Of a stretch of DNA of 64,000 nt, positions 57,464 through 64,000 are shown piece after piece; within the stretch, counting starts at the first letter, position 1, and each line of letters opens with the position of its first letter. The notes beneath the pieces were generated by a model. That model ran no database searches. It had not been told where the DNA came from and saw only the letters and a list, made by a program, of their open reading frames with translations. Both the position numbers and the translations under genes were made by a program. This DNA is from JANSXG01 sp024743075 (lineage in GTDB: Bacteria > Planctomycetota > Phycisphaerae > Phycisphaerales > UBA1924), in assembly GCA_042140185.1 (NCBI GenBank), contig CP159477.1, positions 806,001 to 870,000 on the forward strand, read 5' to 3'.

Positions 57464-58705
57464 TCAGGTGGGCATGCCGGCAGGTTCGCCGGCGTAGAAG
57501 TCGTCGAGGACTGCTCGCCATTCATCAGTGTTGCTGACCCGGCAGAATCGCTGCTTGACGGCCTCGGGCGTCGGGTGGTGCGTGGCAAATTTGATCCCGA
57601 ACTTGCGCATCATCGGACCGGCTCGGTTCTCGCCGTTGACGGCGACCGACAGGTCGAAGTGCTGGAGCAGCACCTCGCGCTGCTCGGCGATGGTGGGCCC
57701 TGTGACCGGTTCGCCGGCGAGCATCTGGCGGGCCTGGCGGAAGATCCACGGGTTGCCGATGCAGCCGCGAGCGACCGAGACGGCGTGGACGCCGGTGTAG
57801 GCGAGCATGCGGAAGATCTCGTCGGCGTCCCAGACATCGCCGGAGCCGAAGATCGGCCGGTCGGGTCGGGCCTCAACCAGCGACTTCAGGAAGGGCCAGC
57901 GGCTGGGTCCGATGTACTTCTGCTCGACGGTGCGCCCGTGGACGGTGACGAAGCCGTAGCCCATCTCGTAGGCGGCGTCGAAGATGCGGAAGAAGTTCCG
58001 CTCGGCGTCGGGGGAGTCATCGAAGCCGCGGCGCATCTTCACGCTGGTGACCTGCTCGGGCGGCAAGGCCTCACGCACGGCCTTGAGGATGTCGATGGCC
58101 CCGTCGGGTTCTCGCAGCCAGTGCCCGCCCCGGGCCTTCTTCGAGATCTTCTTGACGGGGCAGGCGAGGTTGACATCGATCGAGGCGAAGCCGGGGGTGT
58201 GGTCATCTGGGGTGACCTGCTTGCCCTCGGGAGCACCGGCGAGTCCTCGCTGGGCGAGTTTGCGGTACTCGTGGTTCGGGCGGTTGGCCTGCTCGACCAT
58301 CTTGACGGCAGCGGCGGCCATCTCATTGGGGTTGGAGCCCATGATCTGACCGACGAGAGGGGTGTCCTCGGCGCCGCCGGGGATGTTGTCGGCGATGTCG
58401 CCGAGGTCGGCTTTGGCGAAACCGCGTCCGCCGGCGATGAGGGTTCGATCGAGCAGGGCCTCGGTGATGCACATCGGGCAGCCGTGGCGCCGTGCGACGA
58501 TGCGCATGGCGGCGTCGGAGTACCCGGCGAGCCCGGCCTGAAAGAAGGGGGCGTCGAAGCCGGGGATGATGTTGCTGAGGCGCGGATCGGGAGTGTAGGA
58601 GGCGGCGAATTCGCGCGGATCGATCGCGCTCGCTCCGGGAGCAAGGTCCTCGGCGGAGGCCCGCTGGGGCGGTGTCGCGTTGCGTGAGGCGGTTTCACAG
58701 CTCAT
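57464..58705 (-). CDS. dus: tRNA-dihydrouridine synthase
   Basis: 413 residues from the ATG at 58705. The FMN-barrel signatures are APFFQAGLAGYSDAAMRIVA, LVGQIMGSNPNEMAAAAVKM, the catalytic Cys in DVNLACPVKKISKKARGG, SVKMRRGFDD, VTVHGRTVEQKY, IFGSGDVWDADEIF and VSVARGCIGNPWIFRQARQM. It reduces uridines in tRNA using NADPH. Which Dus class cannot be set by eye. About 50 residues longer at the N-terminus than the E. coli enzymes. Confidence 0.93.
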   Translation of the reverse strand: MSCETASRNATPPQRASAEDLAPGASAIDPREFAASYTPDPRLSNIIPGFDAPFFQAGLAGYSDAAMRIVARRHGCPMCITEALLDRTLIAGGRGFAKADLGDIADNIPGGAEDTPLVGQIMGSNPNEMAAAAVKMVEQANRPNHEYRKLAQRGLAGAPEGKQVTPDDHTPGFASIDVNLACPVKKISKKARGGHWLREPDGAIDILKAVREALPPEQVTSVKMRRGFDDSPDAERNFFRIFDAAYEMGYGFVTVHGRTVEQKYIGPSRWPFLKSLVEARPDRPIFGSGDVWDADEIFRMLAYTGVHAVSVARGCIGNPWIFRQARQMLAGEPVTGPTIAEQREVLLQHFDLSVAVNGENRAGPMMRKFGIKFATHHPTPEAVKQRFCRVSNTDEWRAVLDDFYAGEPAGMPT

Positions 58706-58765
58706 TCCGGGTACAGTATGCGTCAGGCGCGAGCGAGATGTTCGCGCGGAGTCAATGGAGAACGC

Positions 58766-59230
58766 ATGAAGCGATTGAGCATGCAACTCGGGCTGAGGAT
58801 TGGGCTGGCATCGGCACTGATTGTCGCCATGATCGGAGGCTTGGCGTCGTGCGCGGGCGATCAGCGGGTGGTCGGCTTGAACGAGTTCCCCGCCTATCCG
58901 GGCGAGAAGCACCAGTCGGAGGTGCTGAACATCCAGGTGATCCGCGATGCGGACTCTATCAGTCTGACGAACACCACCGCCCAGCGATTCGAGACCACAA
59001 GGGTCTGGCTCAACCAAGAGTTTTCCTACGTCGTTGACGGGATAGATGTCGGAGAGACGATCCGGATCGATCTCTACGAGTTCCGCAATCGGTACGGGGC
59101 GAGATTCCGTGCGGGCGGGTTCTTCGCGACCCAGCGACCGAAGAACGTGGTGTTGGCGCAGTTTGAGTCCGATCCGGATTCCCAGAGTCTGCTGGGTCTG
59201 GTTGTGGTCAATGGGCGTGTAAGCCGATGA
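58766..59230 (+). CDS. Small lipoprotein of unknown function
   Basis: 154 residues, ATG at 58766 after GGAG. Lipoprotein signal with lipobox GLASC (Cys near residue 29). The mature part is beta-rich (LNIQVIRDADSISLTNTTAQ, FSYVVDGIDVGETIRIDLYE). No family recognised. First of three plus-strand envelope genes. Confidence 0.7.
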   Translation: MKRLSMQLGLRIGLASALIVAMIGGLASCAGDQRVVGLNEFPAYPGEKHQSEVLNIQVIRDADSISLTNTTAQRFETTRVWLNQEFSYVVDGIDVGETIRIDLYEFRNRYGARFRAGGFFATQRPKNVVLAQFESDPDSQSLLGLVVVNGRVSR

Positions 59231-59303
59231 ACTTCCCGTCTATCCGGGCGTCTGAAGAATGGTGCCCGGGTCTCCGATGTGCCGGGCTGAGGAGCGAGAA
59301 TCG

Positions 59304-60680
59304 ATGCTGAGCAGCCGCCAACCTGGACCGCGACGCACCGGGGCTCCGAGTCTGGCGCGATGGCGCCGCGGCCATGTCGCGCTCGGGCTTGGCATCGGCC
59401 TCATGGTGCTGTCCGTGCTTGCCGGCGGCGCCTGGGTGGCGTCGGGCGCTGCGCAGGACGCCGCGGCTCAGCCCGAAGAGGACGAGGTTTCGCTGGACCC
59501 GAGCGCGGTACCGGAGCCGGGCGACGATGTCCGCGTCGTCGTCGACAAGGGGGAGGCGTTCTTCGACGGCACCCTTGAGGCGCAGACAGCGGATCAGCTG
59601 ATTCTCAGCATTCGTGGCGTGCTGCTCCCGCTCGATCGTGAGCGCGTCGTATCCGTGACCGTTCGATTGACGCCCGCCCAGCGGTATCGGGACATCCGGC
59701 CCACGATCCGCGACGACGATCTGCCGAGATTGCTCGCGCTTGTGCGATACCTTGAGCGGAACACCCTTTACGACGAGGCAATGCGAGAATTGGAGGGCAT
59801 TCTCACCCGAGACCCGGACAACGAGGAGGCGCGGCGACTTGCGAAGGTCGTCGAACAGTTGATCGTTCTGAAAGAGCTCCGGGAGCAGCGCCAGCGCTCC
59901 GGTGAGGGCGAGAACCCCATCGAGGCTCCGGAGACGCCGCGTGATCGCTCGTCGATGCCGGACCGAAACAACTTCGAGACGCTCTCGGAAGAGCAGATCA
60001 ACCTTATCAAGGTCTATGAGATCGATCTCAAGGCCGAGCCTCGCCTGATCATTCAGCGATCGACCGTGGATGAAATACTGAAGCGGTACGCGGAGCACCC
60101 GCTCGTCCCCATCACGCGCGAGGGCAAGGAGGCTTTCTATCGCAAGACCCCGGTCGAGATCCTGGACATCATGTTCCGCGTGGGTGCCCGCGATCTCTAC
60201 AAGGAGGTGCGGGTGCTCGGACAGCCGGAGTCGATGCAGAAGTTCCGCAACGACATCAGCGCCCGCTGGCTCACCAACCGGTGCGCCACGACCCGGTGCC
60301 ACGGGGGCAACGAGGCGGGGCGGTTGCGTCTGCTGAACCGCTCGCCGAACTCGGAGCCCACGGTTTACAGCAATTTCCTTCTGCTCGACCGTTTCGACAC
60401 GCGACGCCCGGTGCCGATGATCGACTACACCAATCCGACGGATTCGCTCCTGCTGCAGATGGCCCTGCCTCGCGAAGACGTGCTCTATCCGCACCCGGAT
60501 GTGAAGGGGTGGCGTCCGGTGTTCGTGAACGACCGATCGCCTCAGTATCGGGCGGCGGTGGCTTGGATGCGGATGATGTACCAGCCCCGACCGGATTATC
60601 CGATCGAGTACAACCCGTTCGAGGAGTCGGACGGGCAGCCGGCGTCTCCGAATCCCGGCGAACAGCCGGTCGAACGCTGA
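59304..60680 (+). CDS. Membrane-anchored protein with a C-x4-CH motif, unknown function
   Basis: 458 residues from the ATG at 59304 (GAGGAG upstream). One N-terminal membrane helix or uncleaved signal lies at ~25-55. A beta-rich segment (VRVVVDKGEAFFDGTLEAQT) is followed by a helical region with a TPR-like stretch (YLERNTLYDEAMRELEGILT). The C-terminal part contains CATTRCHGG near residue 347, a CH motif like that of c-type cytochromes but with four residues between the cysteines. It recalls the heme-binding CxxCH of planctomycete secreted proteins. Function unknown. Confidence 0.65.
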   Translation: MLSSRQPGPRRTGAPSLARWRRGHVALGLGIGLMVLSVLAGGAWVASGAAQDAAAQPEEDEVSLDPSAVPEPGDDVRVVVDKGEAFFDGTLEAQTADQLILSIRGVLLPLDRERVVSVTVRLTPAQRYRDIRPTIRDDDLPRLLALVRYLERNTLYDEAMRELEGILTRDPDNEEARRLAKVVEQLIVLKELREQRQRSGEGENPIEAPETPRDRSSMPDRNNFETLSEEQINLIKVYEIDLKAEPRLIIQRSTVDEILKRYAEHPLVPITREGKEAFYRKTPVEILDIMFRVGARDLYKEVRVLGQPESMQKFRNDISARWLTNRCATTRCHGGNEAGRLRLLNRSPNSEPTVYSNFLLLDRFDTRRPVPMIDYTNPTDSLLLQMALPREDVLYPHPDVKGWRPVFVNDRSPQYRAAVAWMRMMYQPRPDYPIEYNPFEESDGQPASPNPGEQPVER

Positions 60681-60842
60681 AGCCGAGGTGCTGCCCTCTT
60701 GGGCTGACCGTTTTCTGGGCCTCTGCCGGGTCTGCCGGGCCTTTGCTACACTGCCAGCCGTCTCCGCCCGCGAGGGCTGGGAGGCCCGTTCTGCGGCATC
60801 GGTGTGATGCTTGCCTCGACCAACGCCAGACGAGACTTTCGC

Positions 60843-62193
60843 ATGATCCAGCGCTCTCGTTCGACCCGCTTTCCATCGTTCCGCCGTTTCTCGTGCCGCG
60901 ATGTGTTCGCTTCTCGCCGGGCTCGCGCTCGGGTTCGGCGCCTGCGAGCGCGCCGACAGCCAGTACGAGCAGGCGATAAGCGAAGCCCGGGACATGATGA
61001 CGGTGATCACCGCGGGTTCGGAGACCCGCCAGGCTGATCTTCAAGCGGTCGTCACGAAGTTGAACAACGCGATGCGCGAGGTCGAGGGTGACGCGAAGGC
61101 TCCGGCACAACTCATGCTGGCCCGTGCGAATTCTGCGCTCGCCGAGATCGATCTGAACCGGGCGAGCGCTCTCGCGGCTCAGATCAGCTTCGACCTCACC
61201 CGGGCTGACGCGGTCGCTCGGGAGTACAACTCGAACAAGGCGTTCGCGATCACTCTGGTCGGCCCGGACGCGAGCGAAGCGATCGGCAGCATCGAGGAGC
61301 AGATCCGCGGCATCGACGCCGAGATCCGCGAACTCGAGAGTAACCGCGACGAACTGGCCGATGAACTCGCCGAAGTCCAGAACGAGATCGATCAACTCAT
61401 GGGCTCGGCCCGTGCGGAGCGCCTTGAAGAGGCGGATCTGCGCGATGAGTCGCTTGACGCGGAACCGATGCGCCGGGCCGAGCTGATTAGCCAGGCGGTC
61501 ACCAAGGCGCGTGGCGCGGAGGCGTATGAGCGTGCCGCGGCTGAGAAGGAACTGACGGTCAACAGCCTTGAAGCGGCGATCGCGCAGGTCGAATCGATCA
61601 TCGAAGATCAGCGGCGGCTGCGAGCCATTCAAACCAGCGGTTTGGAGCGGATTTCGCTCATCGACTCGCAGATCAATCAGCAGCGATCCGAGCGCCAGCA
61701 GGCTACTCGTGAGACGCTTGACGACTACCGCTCTCGTTTGAACGCGGTGATCGAGACATACCGCGCGGAGTTCGTCGAAGCGGTCGAGGGCGCGACTTCC
61801 GAGTTGGGCAGCGCCGCCTCGATGGCGCGCCAGGCCCGTGGGATGGGCGACCTGGCTCGATCTGCCGCTGGCGAACACTTCGCGGCGCAGGCCCGTGCTC
61901 TCGAACTCCGGGCCCAGACGGCGGCGCGAATCGCAGCCAGCGCTGAGTACCTTGTTCAAACCGGGGCGGAAGGCGTCGAACGATTCGCGTCCGTTGCCGA
62001 TGAGTTCCGTGCCGAGGCCGAGCGGGCCTCAGAAGAGGCGGCGAACGCCTACAGCGAGGCGTCGAGCAGCTTTGCCGGGACGGGCGATGTCGCGGCGATT
62101 CTCAGCGAGCGTTACGAAGCTCGAGCGATGGAGCTCCGCGGCGAGGAGCCCTCCCAGCCGGAGATGCCGGCCGACGACGGCGTGGGCGGCTGA
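60843..62193 (+). CDS. Coiled-coil lipoprotein, unknown function; start region possibly frameshifted
   Basis: The intact frame starts at the ATG at 60901 (430 residues) and begins CSLLAGLALGFGAC, a lipoprotein signal without its basic start. An ATG at 60843 encodes the basic segment MIQRSRSTRFPSFRRFSCR in another frame. Restoring one GC unit in the CGCG at 60895-60900 would join both into a normal signal. The mature protein is almost entirely alpha-helical and acidic, with long heptads (IRGIDAEIRELESNRDELAD, ELAEVQNEIDQLMG). It probably forms a periplasmic coiled-coil scaffold. Confidence 0.7.
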
Positions 62194-62199
62194 GCCGGC

Positions 62200-63701
62200 C
62201 TACCGGTTTGTCGGTGCGCTGCTTTGCAGTTCGCGAAGTCGTTCGGGCTCGATCGATTCCATGACCGTACCGTCGGCGAGTTCGCGCCGGATCAGGTTGC
62301 CGTCGGCGTCGAGCGTGGCCTCCACCGCCTTGATTCGCGGCCCCGGTTCCGATCGGTATTCCCACCCCTTGACGAGGTTCAGATTTGAAAACTTGTCTCG
62401 GCGCAGCTGCAGCCGCTGGTTTTCCACGTTGAAGTGGAAGTAGCCGAAGTCGAACTCTGTCGGGGAATCGGCGGGGGTCTTCAGGGCCACCAGTCGCGGG
62501 AGTAGCTCGAGTTCTACACGCGAGATGTATTCCTCCGGCACCGACCAGTCTCGGGTTTCGGCCGGGCTGGCGGTCTGTACGCTGCTGAGTGTCATCATTC
62601 GGTCGCGGCGAATCACGGTCACCACGCGTTCGGCCACCAGTTCTCCGTTGACTCGGTTCCGGGTCATGGTGGAGATCGCTTCGTTGGTCCGTTCCCGATC
62701 GAGGAAATACGCCGCGTACATCTCGATCTGGTTTCTCCCGAATGTGAACTCGCCGTCGATCCTGACGAGGAATCCGACCTCGCGATCGGCGGCTGTCCAG
62801 TTGGACTTGGGCTTGCCGGGCTCGAGCTCACCTCGCTGGCCGCGTCGCATCTGCACTCGTTGCCAGCCGATCTCGGTGGCGTCCGAAGGGAGGCCGGTGG
62901 GGGCCGGCTTGTAGAACCGATAGAAGGCGGGCTCATCGGACAGCACCGCCTCGATGTCTTCGTTGCTTACCGATTCAAGGAATCTCTTTCCGGCGAGCAG
63001 CGCGGTGGCCCTTTCCGCGTTCGTCTGTTCGGGGTCCTCGAAGGTGACGCTGGCAACGATCGTCTCGTAGACCTGGCGTGAGCCTGCGAACGACTTATCG
63101 AGGCAGTCGAGCTGGAAAATGATGAAGGTGCCGGGCGTGCGACGGAACACGGTGTAGCCCGTCGCGATATTCGGCTCGATGAGCGGGGTGTCACAGTAGA
63201 AACGCCCGGCGGGCTGACCCCCGATGGTCAGTTGCTCCGGATCGAGGCGACCGGAGACGACGAGCGGGCTCCGGCCCCGGTCATCCTCGGTGAAGAACTT
63301 CGGATTCGCGCCCGGAACCAATTGGGGTTGGCGTTCTGGTAGGCACGAAGACCGGAGCGGCGTTGTTCCTCGAAGTTGTCGAGCACTTCTGAGATGGTCA
63401 GCGTTGTGTTCGAAGAAACGGCGTTGAAAATCTGGACGACCCATGTGTTGTCCGGGGCTTTCAGAACCGCCTTGGTGCGACCGCCGGGGACGAACTGCGT
63501 GTCGACGACGGTGTCGTCCGGGAGCAGGACGGTGACCCCGAGGTCCTCGAGCGAGTACGGATCGCTGACCGCGGGGGCTTCGACGGTTTGGGGCTGGCTC
63601 GGCTCGGGGGCCGGTTGCGCGGCGTCCGAGGCGAGCGCGAAGGTGCAGGCGATACAAACAGTCAGGCAGCGGGCACAAAAATCTGCATTAATATAGGGCA
63701 T
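62200..63701 (-). CDS. Secreted protein of unknown function, frameshifted
   Basis: The ATG at 63701 begins a signal peptide (FCARCLTVCIACTFALASDA). The first ~125 residues (YSLEDLGVTVLLPDDTVVDT, RTKAVLKAPDNTWVVQIFNA) are in one frame. At 63324-63327 the frame changes, and the natural continuation (QLVPGANPKFFTEDDRGRSP, LVVSGRLDPEQLTIGG...) is read in a second frame to 62200. One more base in the G/C run gives a seamless NANPQLVPGANPKFF and ~500 residues. No catalytic motif. Convergent with the coiled-coil lipoprotein. Confidence 0.75.
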
Positions 63702-63912
63702 GGCGGTCTTTGCTTCGGTGCGGGGGGAGTGCTGGCTCGACGACAATCAGACGTTTTCCGAGCCATTGGGTTCATCGGCATGATACATGGAGACTTGGGC
63801 CGATAACCGGATCCGGACTCTTGGGAGCATCGTCGGAGCCGGGGGCGTGGTATGGGTCATAGCCACGGCAGCGGATCAGGTTTCGCGAGGCCGGGTGCGC
63901 CATCGACCGGAT

Positions 63913-64000
63913 GTGCAAAAAGCGGGCTTCTGACCGCCTGTACCCGGGTTCTGTGCCGGGTCGAGTTGACAAGCGGCGAGAAGTTTCTATCTTTGCCCTT
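63913..64000 (-). ncRNA. rnpB: RNase P RNA, 3' end (partial, runs off right edge)
   Basis: On the minus strand the segment CACAGAACCCGGGTACAGG (near 63950), followed by CGGTCAGAAG, matches the conserved 3' end of bacterial RNase P RNA (ACAGAACCCGG...GGTCAG, the J/P1 region). An upstream AGATAGAAAC fits the usual AGATGAATGACT neighbourhood loosely. The P1 strand is followed by CTTTTTG, a likely terminator. The 5' part is outside the window. Confidence 0.7.

Noticed and set aside
57191..58687. A 498-codon plus-strand frame
   Set aside because: Antisense shadow of the dihydrouridine synthase gene, which has full family motifs.
63772..63972. A 66-codon minus-strand frame at the right end
   Set aside because: Overlaps the RNase P RNA-like 3' end and has no coding features.

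Overview
The window is a GC-rich chromosomal stretch that most resembles a planctomycete of the Phycisphaerae/Phycisphaerales type. This is inferred from a dockerin-like EF-hand repeat inserted in a giant RHS protein, many secreted or lipid-anchored coiled-coil proteins of unknown function, a kinase with many PAS domains, weak or absent Shine-Dalgarno sequences before several genes, and general codon use. No rRNA or full housekeeping operon is present to fix the species.

The central feature is an integrated mobile element of about 43.3 kb. A 45-bp direct repeat (3905-3949 and 47195-47239) is the 3' part of tRNA-Asp(GUC). The intact tRNA gene (47198-47271, minus strand) lies at the right end beside an excisionase-like gene and a tyrosine integrase. 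The element replaced the 3' half of the tRNA and brought its own transcription terminator; the original terminator is stranded next to the left repeat. Left of the element is a minus-strand histidine kinase with about eight PAS domains that runs off the window. Right of it are polA, a GlmU-like nucleotidyltransferase, an M14 peptidase, a VTT membrane protein, tRNA-Ser(UGA), a SRAP/YedK gene, a SpoIIE-type phosphatase, a tRNA-dihydrouridine synthase, four envelope proteins of unknown function and the 3' end of what looks like the RNase P RNA.

Inside the element, from left to right: an XRE-ImmA/IrrE regulator-protease with a small partner; a YjzC-like peptide; a solitary OLD-family ATPase/nuclease; a plasmid-type ParA plus small partner diverging from a Rep-like gene around a repeat-rich putative origin/centromere; a two-gene CBASS (Cap15-type membrane effector and CD-NTase); mobC and a frameshifted relaxase, preceded by a very dense array of stem-loops; an RHS polymorphic toxin with an ankyrin candidate immunity protein; lipoproteins; a HigBA-type toxin-antitoxin; small membrane and regulatory genes; a DUF3991/TOPRIM primase-like gene; an ArdC antirestriction protein; a VirD4/TraG coupling protein; a cluster of membrane and von Willebrand A proteins; and the xis-like gene and integrase. 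The element has relaxase, MobC and coupling protein but no recognisable mating-pair apparatus, so it looks mobilizable rather than self-transmissible, with plasmid-like maintenance genes.

The stretch most likely to be undescribed is the stem-loop array at 16528-16971. It holds at least twelve hairpins or branched structures, five sharing an SCGAAA loop while their stems differ completely. It sits between a candidate promoter and mobC. A second unexplained signal is a GGACC-based motif with fixed spacing, found both at the par/rep intergenic region and beside the toxin-antitoxin promoter.

Caution: at least seven genes inside and outside the element carry single frameshifts, most of which are repaired by restoring one GC unit in a GCGC run or one base in a C/G run. 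This pattern points to consensus errors in the assembly more than to true gene decay, and frame-broken genes are annotated here as probably intact in the organism.
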